64,000 nucleotides of DNA from Euphorbia lathyris (Eukaryota; Streptophyta; Magnoliopsida; Malpighiales; Euphorbiaceae): the NCBI RefSeq assembly GCF_963576675.1, contig NC_088915.1, positions 37,787,501 to 37,851,500 of the forward strand, written 5' to 3'. Under the pieces are notes generated by a model, which searched no databases, was not told where the DNA came from, and worked only from the letters and a program-made list of their open reading frames with translations. A program made the position numbers and the translations under genes. This document shows, one piece after another, positions 34,666 to 45,311 of this stretch. The first letter of the stretch is position 1. Every line of letters begins with the position of its first letter.

Positions 34666-36957
34666 ATGGCTTGCGGCCGGCTTTTCCTCACCTTTTTGTT
34701 GTTTCTCTACTTAATTGTTTCTTCCCACTCTCTGAACTTCGAAAATTTGCACAGAAAACACAAAACCAAAATCCAAGGACCCATTAAAACCCTTGTAGTT
34801 CTAGTCATGGAGAATCGCTCTTTTGACCATGTTCTTGGCTGGCTCAAGTCTACCCGACCCGATATCGATGGTCTCACCGGAAAAGAATCTAACAAGGTCT
34901 CTGTTTCCGATCCTGACTCCCCTGAAGTCTTCGTCACCGACGATGCTTTATTCGTTGACTGGGATCCTGGCCACTCGTTTCAAGCGATCCGAGAACAGAT
35001 ATTCGGGTCGAACGAAACCGTAGGTAAGCAGCCTTTGATGAACGGGTTCGCTCAGCAAGCAGAGAGAATGGAAGAAAACAAGTCGAGAACTGTCATGAGC
35101 GGGTTCAAACCGGGTCGGGTACCGGTTTACACAGCGTTAGTTAACGAATTTGCTGTTTTCGACCGGTGGTTCGCGTCGGTGCCGGCGTCAACTCAGCCGA
35201 ACCGATTCTACATCCACTCGGCGACATCGCACGGAGCTATGAGCAACGTAAGGAAAGATCTAATTCATGGATTTCCGCAGAAAACGATATTCGACTCCCT
35301 AGACGAAAATGGCCTTACATTTGGAATTTATTACCAAAATATCCCCGCCACGCTTTTCTACAAGTCTCTCAGAAAATTGAAGCACGTACTGAAATTCCAC
35401 AAGTATGAATTGAAGTTCAAACGGCATGCGAGGTTAGGGCAATTGCCGAATTATGTGGTGGTGGAACAGCGATATTTCGACGTCGACCTTTCTCCGGCAA
35501 ACGACGACCACCCGTCGCATGACGTGGCGCGTGGACAGAAGTTTGTGAAGGAAGTGTATGAGACTCTGAGAGCGAGTCCGCAGTGGAAAGAAATGGCGAT
35601 TTTGATTACTTATGATGAGCATGGCGGGTTTTATGATCACGTGGCTACACCTGTTACTGGCGTGCCGAATCCGGATGGAATTATCGGGCCTGACCCGTAT
35701 TATTTCCGGTTCGACAGGTTGGGTGTTAGGGTTCCTACCCTCTTGGTTTCACCTTGGATTGAGAAGAGGACTGGTGAGTTTCTGCAAATATTTGCTCACT
35801 CTTTTCTTTCTTCTCTATTATGCCTAGAATCGGATATAAATGTAACAAAAAATTATAATTGTGTTAAATAATTAGTAGTAGGCCAAATTATCTCTGCTAA
35901 AAATGCACAAACAGTTCAGCTCCCCAACAGTGCCTCGGAATGTCACCCTGTTGGATTATATCTTAGATTTTAGGTGTAACTAGGGGTGTTAACGGAGTCA
36001 AACCGAAAACATCTCTCCCTAGGCTTGGTGTGATTGTGTATGGATGATAGCTGGTAATGCTATTAGTGGGATGAAAATTTGAGAGAGAACTCGGGGAGAT
36101 AGAAGTAGCTTAATCTTTAGAATTTGCATTTTGAACTTTGAATTCTTAAATTTTGGACTAGCCAAAGCCCGGAAGCAACCGCCATTAAGTGATTTGTTTT
36201 GGATGGACCTTATGAATGGATACATGAAAAACAATAGAGTAAATTAGGCTCAGGCTCGGTTTGTTAATGTCCCGAGCTGCTAGATACCTGGCTCGTTAAC
36301 ACCCCTTGTGGTGAAAGTTGAATACTTGGGAACTTAGTCCTTAAACTTTGTGTATTTGGTTTTACCAAGGTTAAGTTGATGGTTACTTATTTGGTGCAGT
36401 TATCCACAAGGCTGTTGGACCAACACCATATTCACAATTCGAGCACTCATCTGTTCCTGCAACTGTAAAGAAGCTTTTCAACCTCAACTCCAACTTCCTA
36501 ACAAAAAGAGACTCATGGGCTGCTACTTTCGAGAATTACTTTTACATTCGCGACAATCCACGCGATGATTGTCCAGGTCTGCATAATCTGTTGTTTATCA
36601 TCTGCATTTTGTTAAAGTTTCTTATTGGTGTAAAATGTGGGTACAGAAACTCTGCCAGAAGTAGAGATGTCATTGAGGCCAAGAGGAGCAGATGAGGATG
36701 CGAGGCTATCGGAGTTTCAAGTTGAAATGATCCAGCTAGCGTCACAGCTGAACGGGGATTATGTGTTGAATAGTTATCCAGATATGGGGAAAAGCATGAA
36801 AGTGGGGGAAGCAAACAGATATGCTGAGGATTCAGTAAAGAGGTTCTTAGAAGCTGGAAGGGCTGCTCTTAGAGCTGGAGCTAATGAATCTGCAATTGTT
36901 ACAACGAGACCTTCCCTTACGAGCAGGATCCATGATAACTTAGTAAAAGCTTATTAG
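34666..36957 (+). CDS. NPC1: Non-specific phospholipase C (NPC1-like), 3 exons
   Basis: Exons 34666-35773, 36400-36576 and 36647-36957 join with GT-AG introns in frame to 531 codons plus stop, the usual family length. NPC enzymes hydrolyse phosphatidylcholine and other phospholipids to diacylglycerol and the head group. An N-terminal hydrophobic run ([15 protein letters not shown]) looks like a signal peptide. Conserved phosphoesterase motifs are ENRSFDH (49-55), STQPNR (175-180), DHPSHD (281-286) and [12 protein letters not shown] (315-326); after the first intron comes [15 protein letters not shown]. The ATG at 34666 is the first in frame. The signal peptide and the spacing up to IQGPIKT favour NPC1 over NPC2/6, but the subclass is not certain. 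Intron 1 carries a MITE. Confidence 0.93.
35982..36307. mobile_element. hAT-like MITE in intron 1 of the NPC gene
   Basis: Perfect 13-bp terminal inverted repeats AGGGGTGTTAACG / CGTTAACACCCCT bound 326 bp within the 626-bp intron. The ends resemble common plant hAT MITE termini (AGGGGTG). No clean 8-bp target duplication was found. The splice sites are untouched. Confidence 0.65.
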
Positions 36958-37750
36958 TGATAGTTTGTATACAATTGAATATACAATATAGGAATACTAG
37001 AAGTGTAAATGTTTAGAACTAGTGATTGTAATAGATGTTGTTTATGCAAAATCCGCTTATTTCAGTCTGAATCTTGAGCAAATATTCAGTGAGGACACAA
37101 AGAAATCTTGCATAAACGACGGCGTTTTACCCAATCCATTATGTGCAAGTCACTGAAGTAAAACGCACTGCCAGTCAAGTCAATGACCCTACCAGAAACA
37201 ATACGAGTTGAGTAGTGAGCACAACCACCATTCGTAGTGTTTCGTACAATCATAATAATAGTGTCAATTGTATTATCACAATGGCCATCCTAATGTTCAG
37301 TTATTGATATGGAAATCCTTAGAAAATCCAATATGCCTCTGTTGATTTTTGTTGCTGATTAAAATACAAATTGGCCTATAGATCCAAATCTTTTTATTTT
37401 TTTTGGAAAGTGCAAATTACTCCAAATGTACCAATTTAATAAAATTTTACTCCTATGATTTAATTGTCATATCATTCCTTTTAAATAAGTTTTTGAGATA
37501 TTGTTTTTAATAGTTACTTGGTTGGAGTAATGGAGAGAGAGAGAGAGAGAGAGAGAGACGAGGGCGTTTAAGTGATTGAAGTAAAACGCAGTGGCTGGCA
37601 GTCCAAGTCCACAAGTTGAGGAATGACCCTACCAAGAAAAAACAAAAAAGTCTGAGAAGTGAGCACAACCACTTCAACAATTTAAAATTAATAGTTGCTG
37701 AAGCACCAAAATATCAACAATAACCAATCTCTTCTCCAACCAAGCAAGTG
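36958..37750. other. Intergenic region and AMT1 upstream region with internal duplication
   Basis: Two related blocks of about 108-111 bp in the same orientation lie at 37121-37228 and 37562-37672. They share GAAGTAAAACGCA, CAATGACCCTACCA-like and GTGAGCACAACCAC. The second ends 78 bp before the AMT1 ATG and therefore includes its core promoter/5' UTR. A (GA)n microsatellite lies between them at 37533-37558. Confidence 0.75.
37533..37558. repeat. (GA)n microsatellite
   Basis: An uninterrupted run of about 13 GA repeats, some 190 bp upstream of the AMT1 start. GA tracts are common in plant promoters and 5' UTRs. Confidence 0.95.
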
Positions 37751-39151
37751 ATGGACATGGAGGTTTCATGGGAACAAAGTGTAGCAGACTCTATCAACAC
37801 AATTTACCTTTTATTCTCAGCTTATTTAGTCTTTATTATGCAACTTGGTTTTGCCATGTTATGTGCTGGTTCTGTTAGGGCCAAAAATGCTATGAATATT
37901 ATGCTCACTAATGTTGTTGATGCTGTAGTTGGTAGCATCTCTTATTACCTCTTTGGCTTTGCTTTTGCTTTTGGTCTTAGCTCCAATTCTAATCCCTTTA
38001 TTGGTACTGCTTTCTTTGCTCTCAAAGACATTCCTAATTCTACTTATGATTATACTTTCTTTCTATATCAATGTGCTTTTGCTATAGCTGTTGCTGGAAT
38101 TACCAGTGGCTCAATAGCTGAAAGAACCCAGTTCAGTGCTTATCTTGTATTCTCTTTTTTCCTTACTGGCTTTGTTTACCCTATTGTCGCTCACTGGGTT
38201 TGGTCATCAACTGGCTGGCTCAGTCCGACTTCAACCCACTTATTGTTCGGCTCTGGTGCTATTGACTTTGCTGGGAGTGGTGTCGTTCATTTGGTCGGTG
38301 GAATTGCTGGTCTTTGGGGCTCTTTCATTGAAGGACCAAGGATTGGTAGGTTTGATGCATTTGGAAACCCTGTGCCCATGCGCGGCCATAATGCTACTTT
38401 AGTCGTGCTCGGTACATTCTTGTTATGGTTTGGTTGGTTTGGTTTTAACCCTGGTTCTTTCCTAAAGATTCTTGTACCCTACCCTAATACAACTAATCAA
38501 GGTAACTGGACTGCCATTGGCCGAACCGCCGTCACAACTACTTTGGCTGGTTCCAGTTCCGGAATTGTAACACTGTTCAGCCGGAGATTACTGATAGGCC
38601 ATTGGGATCCATTAGATGTATGCAATGGAATGCTTGGTGGGTTTGTTGCAATAACATCAGGTTGTGCTGTGGTTGAGCCATGGGCTGCTATCGTGTGTGG
38701 GTTCGGCTCGGCCTGGGTCCTGATCGGTCTAAATATTGTAGCCCTGAAATTGAAATTTGATGACCCGTTAGAGGCGACTCAACTTCATGGTGGGTGTGGT
38801 GCCTGGGGATTGATATTCACAGGGTTGTTTGCTAAGGAAGAGTTTGTGATTCAGGCTTATAATTCAGGTGAGAGTGTAGTGAGACCATATGGGGTGTTCT
38901 TGGGTGGGGGTTGGGGTCTGATTGGGTCTCAAGTAGTTGAGGTTTTAGCTATTGTTTTCTGGGTCAGTATAACTATGGGACCTCTTTTCTTTTTACTTCA
39001 TAAGCTTAGGCTACTCAGGATATCAGTAGATGAAGAAATTGCAGGCCTTGATATCTCTAGTCATGGAGGCTATGCTTATGTCGCTCATCCGGAAGAAAAT
39101 CAAACTCAGTTTTACGCCGACTATGTGCGACTGCAAGCTCAGAATCAATGA
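37751..39151 (+). CDS. AMT1: AMT1-type high-affinity ammonium transporter, intronless
   Basis: 466 codons, slightly short for AMT1 because of a brief N-terminus ([14 protein letters not shown]). AMT1 proteins are plasma-membrane trimers with 11 helices that take up ammonium. The pore twin-histidines are H180 ([10 protein letters not shown]) and H346 ([10 protein letters not shown]), with the conserved recruitment Asp at D172 (AIDFAG) and [13 protein letters not shown] downstream. The C-terminal tail carries [12 protein letters not shown]. In Arabidopsis AMT1;1 the equivalent of S436 is Thr460, whose phosphorylation closes the trimer; here it is Ser. Lack of introns is normal for AMT1. The start is the first ATG at 37751; GTG precedes it. 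The exact AMT1 subgroup cannot be fixed. Confidence 0.95.
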   Translation: MDMEVSWEQSVADSINTIYLLFSAYLVFIMQLGFAMLCAGSVRAKNAMNIMLTNVVDAVVGSISYYLFGFAFAFGLSSNSNPFIGTAFFALKDIPNSTYDYTFFLYQCAFAIAVAGITSGSIAERTQFSAYLVFSFFLTGFVYPIVAHWVWSSTGWLSPTSTHLLFGSGAIDFAGSGVVHLVGGIAGLWGSFIEGPRIGRFDAFGNPVPMRGHNATLVVLGTFLLWFGWFGFNPGSFLKILVPYPNTTNQGNWTAIGRTAVTTTLAGSSSGIVTLFSRRLLIGHWDPLDVCNGMLGGFVAITSGCAVVEPWAAIVCGFGSAWVLIGLNIVALKLKFDDPLEATQLHGGCGAWGLIFTGLFAKEEFVIQAYNSGESVVRPYGVFLGGGWGLIGSQVVEVLAIVFWVSITMGPLFFLLHKLRLLRISVDEEIAGLDISSHGGYAYVAHPEENQTQFYADYVRLQAQNQ

Positions 39152-39208
39152 TCATTTCATCGTATCTGCTCTGTAATTATTTCTGTTGTTTCATCAGAAC
39201 ACGGTATG

Positions 39209-39228
39209 TTTGTAATGTACATTACAAA
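39209..39228. promoter_or_regulatory. 20-bp perfect palindrome in the AMT1 3' region
   Basis: TTTGTAATGTACATTACAAA is perfectly self-complementary and starts 58 bp after the AMT1 stop. UUUGUA words are typical upstream polyadenylation elements in plants, so this may help 3'-end formation on both strands between the convergent AMT1 and AIRP2-like genes (inference). Confidence 0.5.
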
Positions 39229-39495
39229 TTCATGAATCTTTTTATTAATCAAAGCATTGGCCACAAACAACAACAACTAAACCAAACAGACCTAAATTTT
39301 CGTATAACATAGCCATCTAGTTCGAGCTTTCCATATCGCTAGTTTCCATATAACACAACCATCTAGTTTGAGTTTTCCAAAATCTCTACCTTTGCAAGTA
39401 ATAATTCACAACCAAAGACATTTACATTTTCTTTCATTTAATATATACAGTCGTCGCTTATAATACAGTTGGAGTCTTGAGTTTCATAAACATCC

Positions 39496-41237
39496 TCATC
39501 TAACATGACAATCATACGGAATAATTACATGATCAGGAATAATAAGAGGCAACTTATCAATGTACATGAAGAGCCTCTTAGAATTCTCTCTAAATATTAT
39601 GGATAAATCAACAGTATCAGACTTATCTGTATAGATCCAAAGGTCATCGACATCGACTCTTTGTAGACTATCTCGACAGAAAGGACAAGATTGAGACCGT
39701 GTGTTCCTGTAATGAATACCAAGATCACACATTCTCAGATTCCAATCATAGTCAATACAGGGGAAAAAGATGTCTATTTAATCATATTTAGAGAAATCTG
39801 ATGGTTCTTTCTTTTCTGTGATGGTTCTTAATCACATTCTCAGATTGGAATCATTGTCAATAAGATGCTAAAACATGCTTATAATGTTCATTTTCTAGAT
39901 AGGTAAAGAATACAGAGGAAGCAGACAAAGCTTACCAATCTTGATAGCACTTCAAACACAAAGAATGGCAGCAATGGGGCAAAACGACCTTGCTGTTATT
40001 CTCCATACAAATCCCACACTCCTCTTCTCTTTCTATGTCAACTTCCGAGAGTTTTCCCCTCTCTAACTCATCTTTTCTTCTGTATCTGATATTACACATC
40101 TCCTTCTGCTTTTTATCTTCTAAATCGGTAATCCCTCTTTGAAGTTGCAAGAGTGACGGAAATATGACACCTGTCCGAAACCAAAACATTTAAACATAAG
40201 ATTTCGTCATTTTTGACAAGTTTTCTCCCCAATAAAAGGAAAAGTTAATCTTCAACTCACCATAAAAATCTCTAAGGCTAGCTCTCCTTTCGAATACAGA
40301 CATGGTTGTCTTTCCATCAGCATAAGTCTGCATGAAAATGATCACATTGTCACACCCAACAAGAAGTTGTAATCTTATAACTACATTGTTGAAGGTGATC
40401 AAATGCAAAAAGTATGTAAACAAACAAACAGAGAAAATAACAGATGCAAATGATTAAAAAGAGGACTAAAGAATGCAAGCTTGAAAGAACAAGGCACCTT
40501 GTAAATTAGAATTCTAAGCAAACCAAGTGCACCAGCAAGGTGACAATCTGTCCATTGAACAAGAAAAAGAAAAAATTGAGCGGCTGGACTATATGATAGT
40601 CTCATCTGAAGACGAGCTCCATCAGTTTCGCTTGGATAATCTAAAGCCCTGCATATAGAAACAGAGTCAAAATATATCCAGCAATTTCATATCATAGTCA
40701 TATGTTGAATAGACCACACTTTGACTAGTATCCACAATTTCTTCTTTCAGTGAATAAGCGCAGCAATTGTCATGTTTAGTCTAATTAAAATCAGTATAAT
40801 TATGAACAAAAGCTTTATTCGACAATCATTTTGAAGAACCCAGGTTTGAATAATGATTGGCATAGAAAGAAGAAGATTTTAGCCTAAAGGTTAAAACTGC
40901 TATATAGGTGAAGCAATTCAAGTTTATTGATGTTGATAATTCCTAAGCTAGAGGATGAGCTTTGATAGATAATGACCAGTAACATGAAATTGGTGCATTG
41001 TGGATGAACCTAGTTCCGATGATGACCCAAAAAAAAACAGAAAAAAAATCGAGTTGATCGATCAAAAATTCATATGGAAAAAACCCAAATGTGTTGAATT
41101 GTGCGGAATTAGAAAAATTAAATTAAATTATTAAAGAAGAAAAACAGAGGGAGAAGGAGGAGAAATTACAGAGTATTGGCGTGATGGATATCAGCTTGGA
41201 GTGCTTTGAGAGAATCCTTAAAAGACAACTTTCCCAT
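39496..41237 (-). CDS. AIRP2: AIRP2-like RING-type E3 ubiquitin ligase, 5 exons
   Basis: Exons 41237-41170, 40648-40498, 40327-40261, 40170-39936 and 39706-39496 join through GT-AG introns to 244 codons including stop (243 aa). The N-terminus MGKLSFKDSLKALQADIHHA, the block RLSYSPAAQFFLFLVQWTDC and GALGLLRILIYK are diagnostic of the AIRP2 family. A C3HC4 RING spans about residues 147-184 (CGIC, HCCHSLCLKC, CPFC). The C-terminus has LWIYTDKSD and YIDKLPLIIP. The Arabidopsis relative is a cytosolic E3 ligase promoting ABA responses; function here is by homology. It converges on AMT1 with a 344-bp gap. All splice sites and the frame are intact. Confidence 0.93.
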
Positions 41238-41404
41238 GGCGGATTGAAATTTAGGAGAAAGAAAATCCCATAAAAAAACGAATAATCTTCAGTTTTGAAA
41301 GTCGAAAAACGAAAATTCTTGCTATTGAATAGCTCATATATAAAAGAGAGAAAATGGTAAATTTGTCCAAAAAAAAAGAAAAAAAGAAATGTGTAGGTGA
41401 CAAC

Positions 41405-41425
41405 TCTCTCTCTCTCTCTCTCTCG
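41405..41425. repeat. (CT)n microsatellite upstream of the AIRP2-like gene
   Basis: About ten CT repeats, read as GA on the coding strand, lie some 170 bp before the AIRP2-like start codon, probably in its 5' UTR or promoter. Confidence 0.9.
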
Positions 41426-41958
41426 TCTTAACAAAACCACGGAGCAAACTAAACCACCTCCACGATACTGTCAGTTTCTCTAGACAGGTTTTTTTCGCTT
41501 CCCTTAATTACATATTTACCCTTCTCCTCTTCTTTATCTTTCCCACACTTCTATATTACGTCATTATACAATAAGATAGACAAAGGATAAAGATTAAAGG
41601 GAATATATTTACATTACATCTATAGAATCGTTCAATGAATTCAGATTAAAAAACAAAAAGACTTAATACATCATCACTGTGGTAGATTTGAGAAATAATT
41701 CATCACAATATCTTCAATATCTTCTCGATCATGAATCTAGTCATCTACACATGTTATTAAAGGATTTGCGATATAAATCTACAAAGTTATGGATCGCAAA
41801 GAAGACATTAAAGTTAAGCAATTAGATTATGTTCTAAAATATTAAGGGTATGATTGTGAATAGCTTTTAACATAATCAAAATTCTACATCAACGTATTAA
41901 GTGAAAAAATTAAGTCAAATTTTTTAATTTATTAACTTAAATGAATAATAACTTAATT
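41426..41958. other. AT-rich spacer upstream of the AIRP2-like gene
   Basis: Likely holds the AIRP2-like promoter on the minus strand, but no individual element is convincing. No coding sequence seen. Confidence 0.4.
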
Positions 41959-42327
41959 AATTCTTAGCATTTGCTTTAGGATGAACATTATTTTTACACA
42001 CATCTTTAGGGAAGGGAATCGCGTTGCTGATGCTTTGGCAAAATTTGGAGTCTCTTCCTCTGTGATCAATTGGTGGCCTTCAGCTCCTGCTTTGTGTCAC
42101 AGGTTTATCAATGATGACATCTGTAATATTTTTCATTTACGTTTGTCTTGATCTTTCCTAAACTTTTATTCTTCCCCCTTTTTCTTATTTGTTCTCCTTT
42201 CTCTTCTCTTGTTCAAACACTCATCTTTTCCTTTTTTAATATATGACGAGTTTGACAGTTCTTGGGCCATAGGTGCTCTACTCGCTCAAGTTCTGTCTCG
42301 TCCTAATTTCTATCAAATAAAAAAAAA
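41959..42327 (+). mobile_element. 5'-truncated LINE (L1-type) 3' end
   Basis: Codes in the plus strand for HIFREGNRVADALAKFG and VINWWPSAPALCHRF, the end of the RNase H domain that closes the second ORF of plant L1-type LINEs. It stops at 42149-42151 and is followed by about 175 bp and an A-rich tail. ACTTAATT on both sides (41951-41958, 42328-42335) may be the target duplication. Confidence 0.75.
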
Positions 42328-42521
42328 ACTTAATTGAATAAATTAAGACCCTGTTTTTTTTTTTGAGTAAATTAAGACTCTGTTCTTTATTGTTTAATTT
42401 CAGTAACATTCAGTTCAGTTCATTTCAGTATTCAGTTTCATCATTCAATAATTTATCATTATTTATTATAATTATAATTATTTATATATAATTTATTATT
42501 ATTATTATTTATGTATGATTT

Positions 42522-43281
42522 ACAGTAAAACCTCTATATATGAATACTCTATATAAGAATAACCTCTATTTTATTATAAAAAAACTTGGTCCCAACTTGG
42601 GCCAGTTATAAATAGGAATAACCTCCCAAACGTTATTTGTTATAGACTTTTCAAGTCCCATCTTTAGAAACTATGCCTCTATATAGTAATAATTATATAT
42701 AATATATATTAATAATTCAAACTAAATAATAAAATATATAAAAAAAACTATTGAAATTATCTATGAGTTCGAAACACAAAATACAACTTGAAATTATAAA
42801 TATTTGTTAGAATAACCGAATGGTTATTATTCTGTTTTAGGAAATATTGTTGTAGAGTTATTTGTAATTAGTAGGTTGATTTGTTTCCTAGATTAGCTCC
42901 TAAAATTACTCCTAGATTAGCTCCTAAAATTACTCTTGTTTCCTAGATTAGCTCCTAAAACAGAATAATAACCATTCGGTTATTCTAACAATATTTAGTA
43001 TTCTTATTGATGTTTACATTTTTACCATAAAACTCTTCCAATTATTTATATATTGAAAACCTAAACTCTAAATTGAAATTCTAAATATTTAATTTGTTCC
43101 ATTAATGTCTATTGTCATACATTATATATAAACCATGTATGTCGATGATAATTTTAACAAATTTCAAGTGGTATTATGTGTTGAGAAATTTTATTATACC
43201 AAACTTTATTTAGTAATAACCTCCCAATTGTTATACAAATAGTCTGGTCCCAAGTGTATTTCTATATAGAGATTTTACTGT
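42522..43281. mobile_element. MITE with CAGTAAAACCTC-type ends, carrying a nested element
   Basis: Terminal inverted repeats ACAGTAAAACCTCTATATA and TATATAGAGATTTTACTGT (one mismatch) bound 760 bp of AT-rich, noncoding DNA. Further inverted words (GGTCCCAA) occur near both ends. A 186-bp element sits inside. No clear target duplication was identified, so the superfamily is open. Confidence 0.7.
42805..42990. mobile_element. 186-bp fold-back element with 38-bp perfect inverted ends
   Basis: The ends start TGTTAGAATAACCGAATGG and are repeated perfectly in reverse over about 38 bp, ending CCATTCGGTTATTCTAACA. The 5-bp flanks ATATT at 42800-42804 and 42991-42995 match. The centre has the word TAGATTAGCTCCTAAAA about three times in tandem. 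TG...CA ends with a 5-bp TSD would suit an LTR-type or integrase-mobilised sequence, while the long inverted ends suit a DNA transposon. Confidence 0.85.
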
Positions 43282-43404
43282 GTTATTATTTATTATTACT
43301 ATTATTATTATTATTTATCTATAATTTATAATTATCTATAAATTAAATAAAAGTCAAGAAATGGTAGTTTATTAAAGTATACATCGTTTAATAAAAAATG
43401 ACGC

Positions 43405-44487
43405 ACGTGTAATGTGTAGATGACAAGATTCATGACCGAGGAGACGACTGATCATATTCTGTTAACGTGTGTTTTTTCGCAGGAGGTTTGACGATGAGTT
43501 TCTGCTTTGTTTGGGAGGCGTCTGGCTTTGGATGGTGATTTCCAAACACTGATTTTAGAAGCTGGTAAACAGAGGTTTAGTTTACAAATTGCTGAACTTT
43601 GGTCTACGGTTATTGTTAGCACTGTGTGGGCTATTTGGTTAGCAATGAACAATCAAACTTTTAAAGACGATAAACCGGTTATATCTTTGGTTCTTTGGCA
43701 TATTTGGAGCGCTATTCATATCAGGTTCGTGGTTTTACTTGGAATTCTTCTGTGGAATTACAAAATATTGGAGAATTGAGAATTGATAGAATATTTCCTA
43801 AGAGACCTCGTATTATTCATGTGGTTTGGCAGTGTCCTCCGGTCGGTTGGATTAAGGTTAATACTGATGTTTCTGTTTTGGATAGTCCGGATGCTGCGGA
43901 TTGTGGTGGTATTTACCGACCCCAAATGGTACGTTTCTTGATGCTTTTGCTTTTTCGTTTGATGTTTCTTTTGCATTTTTAACCGAGTTGAAGGTTGTCA
44001 TTCATGCCATTCATACGGCTTTTGACAAGGGTTGGCGTCACCTATGGTTAGAGAGTGACTCGATCTATATGGTTCAGTTGTTGCGTAGTAAGTCGTATAT
44101 TGTTCTTTGGGTGGTTCGACAGAGTTGGATTGATTGTCTGTCAAAACTTGATTCAATGCAATTTGTCATTTCTCACATTTATCGTGAAGAAAATGCGGTT
44201 GCTGATTCTCTTGCATCTGTTGGTCGTATGGTTGATAGTTTACATTGGTGGGATTTAATTCCAGATTTTTGTTGCTCGACTTTTTTGCATGATCTTGAGG
44301 GGCGTGGTTTTTATCGCTTCTCTTGACATGGTTTTGTTTTGAGCATTTGTATTTGGTTCTTTGTAACTTTTCTTTGCTCCTTTAATAATATTGGTTCGGG
44401 TTTGCTGTGATTTTCAGAGGTGCCAGCATAGCTGGGATGTCTGTTTTTTACGCTTTCTTGTTAACCGGCCTTTAATTAAAAAAAATT
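43405..44487 (+). pseudogene. 5'-truncated LINE: zf-RVT and RNase H domains
   Basis: Starts in the zinc-binding RT tail (ETTDHILLTCVFSQE near 43437-43482). After frame changes it continues with ELWSTVIVSTVWAIWLAMNN, PPVGWIKVNTDVSVLDS, TELKVVIHAIHTAF, LWLESDSIYMVQLL and HIYREENAVADSLASVG. These carry the Asp, Glu, Asp and His/Asp positions of the LINE-encoded RNase H (RVT_3 type). The stop is at 44324-44326 and an A-rich end follows near 44480. Stops and frameshifts (near 43493, 43780, 43910) make it a pseudogene. Confidence 0.85.
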
Positions 44488-45311
44488 ATTTCTCAAATTT
44501 ACCCAATTTATCAATGTTATGGACAAAATTGCACATTTTTAGACGTTAGGGGTAAAATTACTCATGACCCAAAATGTTAGGAGTATTTTTTGCACCTTAC
44601 CCCGTAATTGTAATAAAAAGTTAAGAGTTTGTATTCATATGAAAATTTGTATTTAATTTCATAGGCTTTAAATTGTATGTAAATTTATGTTTGTATGTAA
44701 TTTGTATTTTTAATTTAAATTATACTCATTTTTATTTAATTTCATAGGCTTTTATCGAGCCGAGATTTTATTTGATATTCTATTTAGTTTTATCTTTAAT
44801 AATATATTTATTTATTATTGTTATTATTATTATTATAACCATTATTATTATTATTATAAGCTTATTAATGTCTAATATTATCATTAAAATTATTTTAAAG
44901 ACTAATATCATCATTATTGTTAAGTTTGGTAGCATTCAGTTAAGTTAAGTTCAGTATTCATTAACATTCAGTTGAGTTCAGCGATAAATAATAGAGCCTA
45001 AGTGGCCAACCGAAAACAATTATCAAACATATTTAATCTAAATAAATGTTTAATCAATTAAATTAAGTGTTTTTTTTTTTTTGTTATCAAACATAACCTT
45101 AGTGTTAAAGAAAACCGTCGTTTGGACCATCTAGTTACTTGAAATCGAAAATCAGCTCTAATTTGTTTTTCCCGATTAATCATTTTGAGTGCTTTTTGGC
45201 CATTTAGCAACACCTAAGTTGCAATCGAAAAAACATTTTTATTATTATTTTGATAATTTTATTTTATTATAAATCACTTTGGAATATTATTGCATGTTTG
45301 TTGATAAATTG
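44488..45311. other. AT-rich spacer
   Basis: No gene seen. Repeated TTATTATTATTA tracts occur. The stretch 44925-44998 is an imperfect inverted copy of 42369-42440 (see finding). A T tract lies at 45070-45083. Confidence 0.5.
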
